The notes under the pieces: generated by a model
Told to the model about the DNA's origin: nothing
Databases searched by the model: none
The model's input: the letters and a program-made list of their open reading frames with translations, nothing else
Program-made: the position numbers and the translations under genes
In this document: positions 38,456 to 47,818 of the stretch, piece after piece
Numbering within the stretch: the stretch's first letter is position 1
Layout: each line of letters starts with the position of its first letter
Assembly (NCBI RefSeq): GCF_000701265.1
Contig: NZ_KL370759.1
Coordinates: 415,755 to 479,754, forward strand
Direction of reading: 5' to 3'
Length of the DNA: 64,000 nucleotides
Source of the DNA: Legionella wadsworthii DSM 21896 = ATCC 33877
GTDB taxonomy: Bacteria > Pseudomonadota > Gammaproteobacteria > Legionellales > Legionellaceae

Positions 38456-40177
38456 TTATAGAGGTTCCATCCCTCTATCAGCTTCATCAGATTCTTTAGC
38501 GGAGGATAATTTATTTAAGTCTTGTACTGACTTAAAAAAAGTAACGATTTTATATTTCTTTGAGAACTCCTCTGCTTGACCAACTAAAACACTGGCAATC
38601 TGCACTGGATCCCCATTTTTTGCCCCAGTTTTTATAGACTCAAACATTTCCTTGTACGTTGAAGAAAACCAGCACAGTAATAGATGACCAAAACTTTTTT
38701 CATGTTTAGTTACAAACTGTGACGCAGCGGTAATTAAAACATCACTTTTTGGAGCTGCTTCATACATCTTAGTTGTGAGATTTTCGAGATCCTGATGAAT
38801 TTTTTGAGATGTATCAAGAGCTTCTTCTACCATTTGATTCATAAGGGCAATTTTTTCCCTGGGAGTTTGAGGTATTACTTTATTCTCGTGGGGCATTGAA
38901 TTGATGGTCTGTTCCAGCATATCTTCAAATGACCTATCTAAGCTAGAGGTGTCAACACCTTCATCATTCAATTGTTCGATAAGATTATTTATGGTACTCA
39001 AACGTACAAGTTGATCACTTTGACTTTGTAAGTATTGTTGGAAGCGCTTAATCTCCGCGAACAAGTCTCCCAGCCCTACTGCTGAGATCCCCTTAGCTGA
39101 CTTAGTTTGGGAGTGCTGTGATTTTATCGTTTGGATATCTCTTATTTCCACTTGGGGTACCTGGACTAGCTCCCTTTCCAAATTTATCAGCAAATTATCA
39201 ACGTCATAATTATAGTTCCCACGCTCGACACCTAAATTAGCTATTGCCTGAAGATTTAAAAGCTTAATTTTATTGAGTGTGAAAATTTTTGCAGGGACCC
39301 CTCCCAAAATTTCCGGTGCCTCAATTTTAACCTTGGCCATTTTGTTTCCTGACACGTGCCAATCAAAGAATAACTGCCATTGATTTCTTTGTTCAGTCTG
39401 CAGGCGGAGATCATCCATCAGCTGAGTAAATTTAGTTTGAGTATTGTACTGATTCCAGAATTGATTCATGGGATTTTGACTACTCAGAATCCTATCTAAG
39501 TGTCTAAGACGTTCAATTCTGGCAAGATTGGCTAAATTTTGCCTAAATACCTCTACCGGAGACAGTTGTTCTACGACTGGTGCTCTAAGGGAAGCATCGT
39601 AAGGTCTTAATAAATTACTATGTTCTTGAACTAATTGATTAAATTTATTTGCTATTTGCTCTCTAAGGCGCGTTAAATCTTTTTTACTTTCTTTAAATGA
39701 ATCAGGTATAACACTTTCGAAATATGAAATAATGCAAAAAGCGGCAAGCAAAGTTTCCTGGCTTGTATCTGGAGAATCCTGGAATTGAAAATTCTCAATC
39801 CAATTGCCTAAATGAAGTTGAATACTACTGAGAATATCCCATCTTGGTAGAAGTCTTTTCGTTAATCCATTAATAATTAAGTCTCCCAAATTAGCGACAA
39901 TGCCCTCAATGGACTTTTTTTCTGGATTGTTTGGAGGTAAATCTTGAGCTCGTCGGATACCCATTGCTGCGATAGAAAATAGCAATGAATTAATTTCGGA
40001 AGGCAATCCATCTAAATTGTTTAAAATAAATTGTAACTGATTTTCGGGAGGCTGATTGGTAACTGCCTGAATAAAATCACTAAACCCTTTTGTTGATTCT
40101 TTATATTTAGTTGCTTTTTGTTCCTTAATATTGCCCAATTTCTGTGCTGTTAAATCTAGAATATCAACAGAATACAT
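38456..40177 (-). CDS. Large helical protein of unknown function, possible effector
   Basis: A 573-residue protein, mostly predicted alpha-helical, without signal peptide or membrane helices. I chose the ATG preceded by AGGA six bases upstream; a GTG seven codons earlier has no such site. Many Gln, Asn and Leu residues, few cysteines. The C-terminus KLSSAKESDEADRGMEPL is Ser/Glu-rich with a late hydrophobic residue, which resembles Dot/Icm secretion signals but is not proof. I recognise no domain. It is convergent with lspA and starts a minus-strand block of accessory genes. Alternatives: a cytoplasmic structural or regulatory protein. Confidence 0.75.
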   Translation of the reverse strand: MYSVDILDLTAQKLGNIKEQKATKYKESTKGFSDFIQAVTNQPPENQLQFILNNLDGLPSEINSLLFSIAAMGIRRAQDLPPNNPEKKSIEGIVANLGDLIINGLTKRLLPRWDILSSIQLHLGNWIENFQFQDSPDTSQETLLAAFCIISYFESVIPDSFKESKKDLTRLREQIANKFNQLVQEHSNLLRPYDASLRAPVVEQLSPVEVFRQNLANLARIERLRHLDRILSSQNPMNQFWNQYNTQTKFTQLMDDLRLQTEQRNQWQLFFDWHVSGNKMAKVKIEAPEILGGVPAKIFTLNKIKLLNLQAIANLGVERGNYNYDVDNLLINLERELVQVPQVEIRDIQTIKSQHSQTKSAKGISAVGLGDLFAEIKRFQQYLQSQSDQLVRLSTINNLIEQLNDEGVDTSSLDRSFEDMLEQTINSMPHENKVIPQTPREKIALMNQMVEEALDTSQKIHQDLENLTTKMYEAAPKSDVLITAASQFVTKHEKSFGHLLLCWFSSTYKEMFESIKTGAKNGDPVQIASVLVGQAEEFSKKYKIVTFFKSVQDLNKLSSAKESDEADRGMEPL

Positions 40178-40287
40178 AATTGTCCTATAATCAATCACTG
40201 TGAATATATTTATTATATAATGATTACATTAAGGCAATATGAAGTACGATTAAAAATTGCTCAAAATTTGCTAAAAATAGAGGAATA

Positions 40288-40845
40288 TTATGCCAGGATA
40301 CTGGTGGTCAATACACCAAGCTGCTTTATATCCGGATTATGGATACTTACTGCTGCTACAGCCGGTAAGTTCAGGAAATGCTCTGCTTCTTCCCATTCAA
40401 TTTCGGCAGGGAACAGTTTTAAATTTGGGAGGCATTTATTCAAAAGAGTACAAAATCCTAAATCTGCAGGAAAAGGGCGAACATGGGTATAACCAAGACT
40501 CATTACAGCCATTGCTTCGGAGATGGTTGCTACTCCGGGTAAATAACTTAAGGAATATACGCTTGCAGTTTGAGCAATTGCGGGTAAATAACCCGGACTG
40601 GTTGCAAAATGTACTCCTGCCTGATAGCAATTCTCAAGTTGTTGTGTATCAACGACATTGCCAGCGCCAATTTTTAAAGAAGGACAATGAAGGATTGCCT
40701 GGGATAATAACTCTTGATCCGTAGAGATAATTTCCACCAAATCGAAGCCTGCAGCTTTAATTTGTTCTAAGCGTTCAAACAAAAAATTATCAACGTCCAA
40801 TGATATAATTACAGATTGATTGCCCAGTAACTTATCTAAGATCAT
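40288..40845 (-). CDS. KDPG-aldolase-like protein lacking the catalytic lysine
   Basis: A 185-residue protein of the Eda (KDPG/KHG aldolase) fold. IGAGNVVDTQQLENCYQAG, HFATSPGY and SYLPGVATISEAM align with E. coli VGAGTVLNPQQLAEVTEAG, FAISPGL and LIPGISTVSELM. However the Schiff-base lysine of the KFFPAE motif is Arg123 here (HVRPFPAD), and the later phosphate-binding PTGG and GGS loops are missing. Glu38, the general base, may be kept (LVEI). The protein is about 28 residues shorter than Eda. It may be an inactive or re-purposed paralogue. It sits between two effector-like genes rather than with Entner-Doudoroff genes. Confidence 0.75.
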   Translation of the reverse strand: MILDKLLGNQSVIISLDVDNFLFERLEQIKAAGFDLVEIISTDQELLSQAILHCPSLKIGAGNVVDTQQLENCYQAGVHFATSPGYLPAIAQTASVYSLSYLPGVATISEAMAVMSLGYTHVRPFPADLGFCTLLNKCLPNLKLFPAEIEWEEAEHFLNLPAVAAVSIHNPDIKQLGVLTTSILA

Positions 40846-41008
40846 GGTGAGTCCTACGGTTATTTAATTTTAATAATCTTCTGTTTCAAATGGATAATGT
40901 CTCAAAGTTTTATGTTAGAAGACTTAACTTGGATAAGCAAGTACATTCACTATTCTAATGCAAAGAATATAGCTATTTTTATTTAGAGATAATGGTTCAT
41001 TTATTGGA

Positions 41009-41050
41009 TTGAAACCCAAGTAGTTGATACAGGGCATTCTTGGGTTTCAA
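41009..41050 (-). terminator. Terminator hairpin after the coiled-coil gene
   Basis: A perfect 12-base inverted repeat, TTGAAACCCAAG / CTTGGGTTTCAA with an 18-base loop, begins ten bases beyond the stop of the minus-strand gene at 41060. Position suits transcription termination, though the following U-run is short. Confidence 0.55.
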
Positions 41051-41059
41051 AGGCATCGA

Positions 41060-42757
41060 TCAACTGGGGGCCATCGGCGTGGATATTTGTTCTTGACGTT
41101 GCTCTGTGGGACTTGGTTTATCAGCAACACCCTCCTTATAAGCATCCTCCCCGAACCGTGCCATATGTTTCAAAAAACTATTCATCGTGGTTTCAGGTAC
41201 GGGAGTTTGTTTCATCATTTCTTTTATTCTTTCTTTCCTGGAATCAGGATCCATTTTATCCAACGCATCTTTCTTGTCCTGAGGCATGTTTTTCTTGGCT
41301 TCATCAGTGAAGTACTTCTCAGCTTCATCTTGGATTTGTGGATTTTGTATTGTTTTAATTTTACTAAATACAGAACCCCAGGTTACCCTCTGACCATTGG
41401 GATTAACCGTTTTAACAAATGCTGCAGAGGCACCGTAAATTTGTTGTTGCGACAGCATTGGGGTTGACTGGGGTTTTGATTGAGCTGTGGAAGTAATAGC
41501 ACGTGCAGCCCCTTGTGTTAAACTTTGGATGGAAACAGTACCATCAGGGGGACTCATGCCCAGCTGAGTGCTTGATTCTAAAGCTTGCTTTGCATTAGCA
41601 CGTGCAGATTGGAGACTATTTACTTGATTTTTTATCATTGTATGTTGCGCTTTAGACTGAGCAAGATTGGTCGTGTTTGAGTCGATTTCTTTATCTTTGG
41701 TATCTGCAACTACCTTTTTAACCAGTTGTATGTCATCTTTTTTATCTTGAAAATCTTTTTTTGCTCTGTTTTTTTCTTCTTGAGGCATATTTTTAAATGT
41801 ATCTAAATCAGTACCTTTAGGTACTAGATAATACTCCCCACCATCCTTTAAAACGGTTTTATCTTTAGGTACAACAAATGCAGCTTTTTTATAGGTGCTG
41901 ACTTCTTCTCCATTTTCATTTATAAATTTCTTATCTTTTTTGGTATCAATTAAATCATTAACATTTGCAATTTTAAAACCAATAGTATTCAATTTATCCA
42001 CTAATTGATTGAGCTTTTTCTCATCACCTGTTTGCGCCATTTCATCAGCAATGGCATCAGCTTCTTTTTGGAGTTTGTCTTTTTCTACTTCGAGTTTGTC
42101 GACGGATAGGTTTTCCAGGTAAGAAGATTCGTTATCAAATTCGTCAAAACTCTTTTGGTAAACACTGTGTTTCTCACTAATTCGTTCGCGTTCAGTTTCT
42201 AACCTTTTAACACGCTTCTCCAGATCTTCTTCAGCTTTCTGGTATGCTTCTATTGCCTCAGAGTATTTATCATATATTTCATCGTCTGTTTTGGTGGACT
42301 CAGGTGGTGCGGCTTTTTTCTGAAAATTCTTTTCATCGTTGAGAATTTTCTCTTGTTCTTGGATGAGTTCGGCTTGTGCTTTTTGAGCTTCAGCTTCTTC
42401 TGCGAGCAGCCAATGAAACAGCAGTCCTCTTCTTCGTTCGTGAGTTATGATTTCTTCTTGAATTTGTAGCTGTCGCTCTTCTTCAATTGCACGTTCATGA
42501 GCTAATTCAGCACCAATTTCATGAGTCACAGTTTCACCCGCTGGGGATAAAAGGAAAACCCTTAGGTCATCCGGATTTTGTAAGCCGAATCTACTCAGGT
42601 CGATGGTAGAAGGTTTTGGATTATCAGGTGTAGAAAATGCGAGATCTCCACTTGCTTCTTTCGAATCAATGGCAGCGTTTAGTTTCTCATTCATTATCGC
42701 ATTTATTTGTTCTATGGTAAGTTTCGGAGCATCTCTTACTTCTTTTGCAATGGTCAT
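41060..42757 (-). CDS. Coiled-coil protein of unknown function, possible Dot/Icm effector
   Basis: A 565-residue soluble protein. An N-terminal part has LSRFGLQNPDDLRVFLLSPA and RRRGLLFHWLLAEEAEAQKA; long heptad-like coiled coils run from about 75 to 150 and 165 to 285 (Glu, Lys, Gln, Leu). Then comes a small globular-looking segment (AAFVVPKDKTVLKDGGEYYL), and a Gln/Pro/Ser-rich tail ending QEQISTPMAPS. The plan resembles long coiled-coil Legionella effectors such as LidA, a Rab-binding protein, but I cannot show homology. No signal peptide or membrane helix. A terminator hairpin follows. Alternatives: a cytoskeletal or surface-associated coiled-coil protein. Confidence 0.75.
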   Translation of the reverse strand: MTIAKEVRDAPKLTIEQINAIMNEKLNAAIDSKEASGDLAFSTPDNPKPSTIDLSRFGLQNPDDLRVFLLSPAGETVTHEIGAELAHERAIEEERQLQIQEEIITHERRRGLLFHWLLAEEAEAQKAQAELIQEQEKILNDEKNFQKKAAPPESTKTDDEIYDKYSEAIEAYQKAEEDLEKRVKRLETERERISEKHSVYQKSFDEFDNESSYLENLSVDKLEVEKDKLQKEADAIADEMAQTGDEKKLNQLVDKLNTIGFKIANVNDLIDTKKDKKFINENGEEVSTYKKAAFVVPKDKTVLKDGGEYYLVPKGTDLDTFKNMPQEEKNRAKKDFQDKKDDIQLVKKVVADTKDKEIDSNTTNLAQSKAQHTMIKNQVNSLQSARANAKQALESSTQLGMSPPDGTVSIQSLTQGAARAITSTAQSKPQSTPMLSQQQIYGASAAFVKTVNPNGQRVTWGSVFSKIKTIQNPQIQDEAEKYFTDEAKKNMPQDKKDALDKMDPDSRKERIKEMMKQTPVPETTMNSFLKHMARFGEDAYKEGVADKPSPTEQRQEQISTPMAPS

Positions 42758-42843
42758 ATCTATATTATCCTCTTACACCCTACTGTAATTATATACAATA
42801 TTGTACAATAAATCACCAGAAGTTGGCGGGTTTGAATAAACAG

Positions 42844-45800
42844 TTAAATACTATAATCGATTTCTGAACTTTGAAAAGCAAGTTTTGAACTACTTTGCGA
42901 ACTTTTTACGGTAAATAAGGATTGATGATTAGAAATTTGGCCGGAACTTATTTCTTGCGGTGAAGAACAACTGGTATTTTCCAGGAGTGTTCGTAGTAAA
43001 CAGTGACTGCTGGAATGGGGTATTAGCTCATACCGTCTTGGATCCGTGGCGTAATATTCAGAATCATCCAGTGAAGTATGCAAAAGTATATCTTCTTTTG
43101 CGAACGCCCAATGATATAAGTGTCCCCTTTGACTTTCTATAAAGGATAACAAAGTATGTTTCAGCGTGCTGGCTTGTTGATCAAGCCAATTGCAAGCTTT
43201 AGCGATTCCCTTAGCTCCGGTTTGAAATAAAATCCCGAACGAATTATCCCAAATTTTGCCTAGTGTTATAATACAGTTTCCTAAAGCAAAAGCGATAATC
43301 CGAGTGATGGGATCTAAAATAGTTAAGCCTACCCGGGTCAAGAAAGAAATTAAATCAAGAATGGGTAATATTACAATATTTTTTATAAGTTGTAGCGACG
43401 GAATACACAAAACGCGAATGCAGTTGATACCAAAATTTATTAACTTAGCATCAGAAAAATGTCCAAATGGCCAGGTAAATCCATAGATTGGAGAAAATCT
43501 GAAACCCGCAATTAAATTATCTGATGGACCCCGTTTTGCAAAGAAAAGTAACACTTCCCCTACATCACTAACTTGACCTAAAAAAGCCAATGTTTTGGTG
43601 ATTAGGTTGGTTACTCCCCTAAAGGGCACATGAATCAAAAGCGCACTTATTTCGATAAGAGGGATGGTAAGAAGGGCTAAAGCAAAATCAATACCTCCCG
43701 CAAGTGTTTGTTTACAGGTGGTCTGAAGAAGGTGATAACTTTTTTGAAATCCTTTCAGTAGTCCTTTATGTACTCCGTAGTAATAGCCTTCAATAAATGG
43801 CGCAACACTCAATTTACCCAGGGTAACCATGTTTTTGCACAACCATTTACAAGTACCCAAAAACCAATCATCACCAGGATGCATAATGGTATCATAAATG
43901 GCAGCCCCACCTTTTCCACCTAAAGCGGCGTAATTGGTATAAGGGAAATCGCCCATCTCATGACCCAAAGAGGGGACTACTTTAGTGAGACCATAACCTA
44001 AACTAAGAGCCAATGAAGCGATAATAGCTATTTCAGCGGGATCTTCTTTAAGAACACTGAAAGCCTCTACAAAAAACTTATCCAGATTTCCCCCTGCGAC
44101 GACACCTTGCCAGTAGGTCATTGAAGCGGAAATTGCCTCTGAAATAGTTCCATGGCTCATCCAATGGGCTAATTTTTGTGTTGGCTCAATACCTGCAATT
44201 AAGCCATGTAAGTGCAATTTGGTTAAAAGAGATTTTAGGAGCTCTGGAGCAAGTACAGCACCGCCACCATAAAGATAAGCTGCCATTGCCAATGTGCCTA
44301 TTAAGGGATTTTGTTCACTGACATCGATGAAAAAATGAGCAATATGGCGTAGTACTTCCAAGGCCCGGTGAAAAGGGTTATCGTAAGCATGCGGGCTTGG
44401 CGGATGCTCGGGGCGAGCAATCACATAGGAACTATGGCTGATTTGCTCTTTAATGAACTCTTCAAGAGTTTGTCCATTTGCCAAGAGCCCTTCATTTTGC
44501 AAGGCCAATATCAATGAATTTCTTGATTTATTTGATTTGTGTTGGTCTTTTGTATCCGAATTGTGTTGGAGGGAAATGTGACTCTGATGAATATGATTAA
44601 AAAAATCATCATGTAAATCATGGACAATAAAGTGGCTCAAGCTTTTATAGAACTTATAAAAAAAGCCGGGAATACGGGAAATAAATGCTTTTAATCTAAG
44701 GCTAACACGTTCCGGCAAATATAGATGACGTTTGCTTATTTGTCCTAAAGTGTAAAGATCTTGTCCATCTGGCAGAGGATAGAAAAGCTTATCGAAAACA
44801 AAATAACGCAAAGAGATAATGTGATTCTCTTGCCGTATTAAAATAGTTTGTTCATTTTCAACAATAATCCAACTTCCTTGTGGTAGTCCACTGAGATTTT
44901 TTTTTGCTTTTTTTATATTTTTAGCGAGCAATCCTTCATTGGAGTTATTGATGAATTGGTTCACTAAATTTTTTAAATTTTCATAACCTTTTTGTGGAAA
45001 TCCTTGTAATCGGTAATAGGGTGTAATTTGAGTAATTGAGAGGCCATCCAGACGTTTTAGAACTTCTGTTTTGTGCTCCGGTTTGGTATTTATTGCAAGA
45101 TAGTTGATCCAGTCATGTCCATCCTGCCACAATTTCTTTAAAAAGGCAGCAAGTTGTATCAACCTATTCGCAGGAATAAGATTCAGTCGGTTGGCAGGTG
45201 GTAGATTATAGTAACTACAAATAACGCGTAGGGCATCATCTAAATCTTTGGAATTATGGCCAATATGAAGTTCACTATCCCACACAAGCATGGCTTTTTT
45301 AGATCCCTCATTTTTTTGTATACGGCTGAAATCCATTTGATCACGGCGCGAGATCTTATAGATGCGATTAAATGTATGATGTTGGGCTATTTGATGAGCT
45401 TCATAAAGAATGGTTCCCAGAGAACCTTCGGAAATGAGTGGAGAAGTCGCTAATATTCTATTCTGGTCCGCGCTGCGGTTTATCACCTCAATCACCTGTT
45501 TTCTTAAGGCTTCGTGTCCTTCATGGTCCTGAGGAGATAATTGACGTTCAATTTTTAATAATTGATTTAAATTTTTATAGCATTCATTGGCAATTAGCAA
45601 TTTTTGTTCTTGTGATGGTGTAAGTGGTTTGCTGTAACTTTCCGATCGTATTCGATAGCGATGTACCTTGGTCATTGTATTTGCAACTAATGAGGAAAGT
45701 CGTTCTCCTGGTAAAAGCTGAATAAGCTCTGCTTGATAGGTGAAAACCATCAGTTGCACGGTTTTTTTATCATGGTTTGCAATGAGACGCAGTCTGTCGC

Positions 45801-45966
45801 CTCCAGGAAGGAGGTATTCCATATTATAATGACCATATAATACTGTTCCAGCTTCGTGGCTAAACGGGCTTCCGGTAATAGTGGGTAATGCTTGATGACT
45901 AAAGGGCGTTATGGTTAAAGGAACGAGTATTTGGGTATGGCCATCCCTAGTTACAAAATCAGACAT
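42844..45966 (-). CDS. Very large protein with C-terminal hydrophobic region, unknown function
   Basis: A 1040-residue protein. I take the ATG with AAAGGA eight bases upstream; another ATG three codons earlier lies on top of that site. Residues 1-510 are soluble and mixed alpha/beta. From about 555 onward there are several hydrophobic stretches (around 557-580, 640-664, 754-778, 850-885 and 888-908) with Gly-rich loops (LGGKGGAAIYDTIMHPG). The final 60 residues are Ser/Gln-rich (SSGQISNHQSLFTVKSSQ). No signal peptide. I recognise no family. Size, mosaic look and setting suggest a Legionella-specific protein, possibly a membrane-inserting effector. Confidence 0.75.
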   Translation of the reverse strand: MSDFVTRDGHTQILVPLTITPFSHQALPTITGSPFSHEAGTVLYGHYNMEYLLPGGDRLRLIANHDKKTVQLMVFTYQAELIQLLPGERLSSLVANTMTKVHRYRIRSESYSKPLTPSQEQKLLIANECYKNLNQLLKIERQLSPQDHEGHEALRKQVIEVINRSADQNRILATSPLISEGSLGTILYEAHQIAQHHTFNRIYKISRRDQMDFSRIQKNEGSKKAMLVWDSELHIGHNSKDLDDALRVICSYYNLPPANRLNLIPANRLIQLAAFLKKLWQDGHDWINYLAINTKPEHKTEVLKRLDGLSITQITPYYRLQGFPQKGYENLKNLVNQFINNSNEGLLAKNIKKAKKNLSGLPQGSWIIVENEQTILIRQENHIISLRYFVFDKLFYPLPDGQDLYTLGQISKRHLYLPERVSLRLKAFISRIPGFFYKFYKSLSHFIVHDLHDDFFNHIHQSHISLQHNSDTKDQHKSNKSRNSLILALQNEGLLANGQTLEEFIKEQISHSSYVIARPEHPPSPHAYDNPFHRALEVLRHIAHFFIDVSEQNPLIGTLAMAAYLYGGGAVLAPELLKSLLTKLHLHGLIAGIEPTQKLAHWMSHGTISEAISASMTYWQGVVAGGNLDKFFVEAFSVLKEDPAEIAIIASLALSLGYGLTKVVPSLGHEMGDFPYTNYAALGGKGGAAIYDTIMHPGDDWFLGTCKWLCKNMVTLGKLSVAPFIEGYYYGVHKGLLKGFQKSYHLLQTTCKQTLAGGIDFALALLTIPLIEISALLIHVPFRGVTNLITKTLAFLGQVSDVGEVLLFFAKRGPSDNLIAGFRFSPIYGFTWPFGHFSDAKLINFGINCIRVLCIPSLQLIKNIVILPILDLISFLTRVGLTILDPITRIIAFALGNCIITLGKIWDNSFGILFQTGAKGIAKACNWLDQQASTLKHTLLSFIESQRGHLYHWAFAKEDILLHTSLDDSEYYATDPRRYELIPHSSSHCLLRTLLENTSCSSPQEISSGQISNHQSLFTVKSSQSSSKLAFQSSEIDYSI

Positions 45967-46102
45967 TTGAACCATCCTTTGTTCACATACTGCACAGGAT
46001 ACTGGTATTTTTAATGAAATATCAAGTATAAAAGAGACAAATCTGGAAATTTAATGAGGCCACTGATAAAATGATTTAAAAATAAACAGGAATCTAATTT
46101 TA

Positions 46103-46990
46103 ATGACTAGTTATTGTGGTTACATTGCTTTAGTTGGCAGACCTAATGTCGGGAAATCTACTCTTCTTAATTGTATTTTACAGCAAAAAGTGAGCATTAC
46201 CTCAAGGAAGCCTCAAACAACACGGCACAGTATTTTAGGAATACGTACTGAAAATGAGTACCAATTTGTTTATGTCGATACCCCTGGAATCCACCAGGGG
46301 AGTAAAAAAGCAATGAATCGCATGATGAACAAAACGGCAATCAGCGTCTTGCGCGATGTGGATGTGATTGCTTTTTTAGTGGATGGTACTCATTGGAAAG
46401 ATGAGGACGAATATGTATTAAGTTTAGTGAAACAAGCTAAAGTACCTTGTATTTTGGTCGTGAACAAAGTAGATAAAATTGAAGATAAAAATCAATTGCT
46501 GCCCTGGATTGAAGAGTTAAATCAAAAACATGAATTTGCCGCAATTATTCCTATATCAGCGAAAACTGGGGTGCAGGTTGAAGAATTGCAGGAAAAACTA
46601 CAGAACTATTTACCTGAAGGTCCCCATCTATTTCCAGATGATCAACTGACAGATCGCTCTATAAAATTCATGTGCGCCGAATTATTGCGAGAAAAAATCT
46701 TTCGATTTTGTGGGCAGGAATTACCTTATGCTGTTACAGTAGATATTGAATCATACAAAGATGAAGGGGCGCTGGTGCGGATTCATGCATTGATTCTCGT
46801 AGATAAAGACAATCACAAGCGAATGATCATTGGGGACAAAGGTCAAAAATTGAAAGAAATGGCCACAAATGCGCGTTTGGATATGGAAAAACTATTAGGC
46901 AAAAAAGTATTTTTACAGTGCTGGTGCAAAGTAAAATCTGGCTGGTCCGATGACGAGCGTATCTTAAAACAATTAGGCTATGACCATTAA
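46103..46990 (+). CDS. era: GTPase Era
   Basis: A 295-residue ribosome-assembly GTPase that binds 16S rRNA. G1 is GRPNVGKSTLLN, G2 region SRKPQTTRHSILG, G3 DTPGIHQG, G4 NKVDKI, and the C-terminal KH domain has MIIGDKGQKLKEMATNARLD. Overlaps recO by 11 bases. rnc, the usual upstream neighbour, is not here; instead a 1040-residue unknown gene diverges from era. Confidence 0.97.
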   Translation: MTSYCGYIALVGRPNVGKSTLLNCILQQKVSITSRKPQTTRHSILGIRTENEYQFVYVDTPGIHQGSKKAMNRMMNKTAISVLRDVDVIAFLVDGTHWKDEDEYVLSLVKQAKVPCILVVNKVDKIEDKNQLLPWIEELNQKHEFAAIIPISAKTGVQVEELQEKLQNYLPEGPHLFPDDQLTDRSIKFMCAELLREKIFRFCGQELPYAVTVDIESYKDEGALVRIHALILVDKDNHKRMIIGDKGQKLKEMATNARLDMEKLLGKKVFLQCWCKVKSGWSDDERILKQLGYDH

Positions 46991-47672
46991 ACCTTTAGAG
47001 GCTTGGATCTTACATAAGAAGTGGTCTGGAGATACGAGCGCTCGAGTTATTTTTTTTTCACGTGACTTAGGATTAATTCAGTGCCTGTACAAAGGCGGGC
47101 GTACCCCGAAAAAGCAAGCCTTGTTACAACCATTTACTCCTTTATGGGTTAACCTTGCAGAACGTCATGATCGGCACTATGCACAGGCTGTTGAAACAAT
47201 TTCGCCAACACTTCAACTCACAGGCAGCTCGCTTTTCGCAGGCTTATATATTAATGAAGTTCTTTATTATGCACTGAAACCAAACTATTCAGATCCCTCC
47301 TTGTTTGATGCCTATTTATTTACTTTAAACGAATTGGCCTTGGCAAAAGAACGGTTGATGATTGAAGCTTCATTGAGGCGTTTTGAATGGACCTTACTTC
47401 ATGCATGTGGTTATTCTTTTTCATTAACTTGTGAAGCACAAACCGCAAATCCAATTGTCCCGGGAGCGTATTATCAATTTGTTGCCGGGGAAGGCTTTGT
47501 GAAAAATAATCAAGGCATTCCCGGCACTCATATTCTTGCTTTATCCCAAGATAATCTAAGTGAGGTTTCCTATCTTAAATCAGCAAAAATTATTATGCGC
47601 CAAGCAATAGATTACCTTGTAGGTGGACGCGAAATTAAGACAAGAAGTTTGTATCTTGCTGAAATAAAATAA
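46980..47672 (+). CDS. recO: DNA repair protein RecO
   Basis: A 230-residue protein with the N-terminal OB-fold (LEAWILHKKWSGDTSARVIF, GLIQCLYKGGRTPKKQALLQ) and a helical C-terminal domain. It loads RecA with RecR in the RecF pathway. The zinc-finger cysteines of Gram-positive RecO are absent, as in E. coli. Overlaps era by 11 bases. Confidence 0.94.
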   Translation: MTIKPLEAWILHKKWSGDTSARVIFFSRDLGLIQCLYKGGRTPKKQALLQPFTPLWVNLAERHDRHYAQAVETISPTLQLTGSSLFAGLYINEVLYYALKPNYSDPSLFDAYLFTLNELALAKERLMIEASLRRFEWTLLHACGYSFSLTCEAQTANPIVPGAYYQFVAGEGFVKNNQGIPGTHILALSQDNLSEVSYLKSAKIIMRQAIDYLVGGREIKTRSLYLAEIK

Positions 47673-47764
47673 GCGGATGAAGCTAAGGAATATTAGAAAT
47701 TCAGAATTTGCAATTTTCATGAAGGACAATCCATATAGGTTTGCATTCGATGTAAAAGGGGTGC

Positions 47765-47793
47765 TTGAGTTAGCGAAGGATGAACTTTATACT
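47765..47793 (+). promoter_or_regulatory. Candidate sigma-70 promoter for pdxJ
   Basis: TTGAGT, 17 bases, then TATACT: four of six and five of six matches to consensus at ideal spacing, ending 25 bases before the pdxJ ATG. It lies in a 146-base gap after recO, so pdxJ-korAB probably has its own promoter. Confidence 0.55.
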
Positions 47794-47818
47794 CTTTATT
47801 TTATATGTAAGGTGTAGA

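Noticed and set aside
40290-40724. 144-codon plus-strand frame antisense to the aldolase-like gene
   Set aside because: The minus-strand frame aligns with the Eda family, the plus-strand one with nothing.
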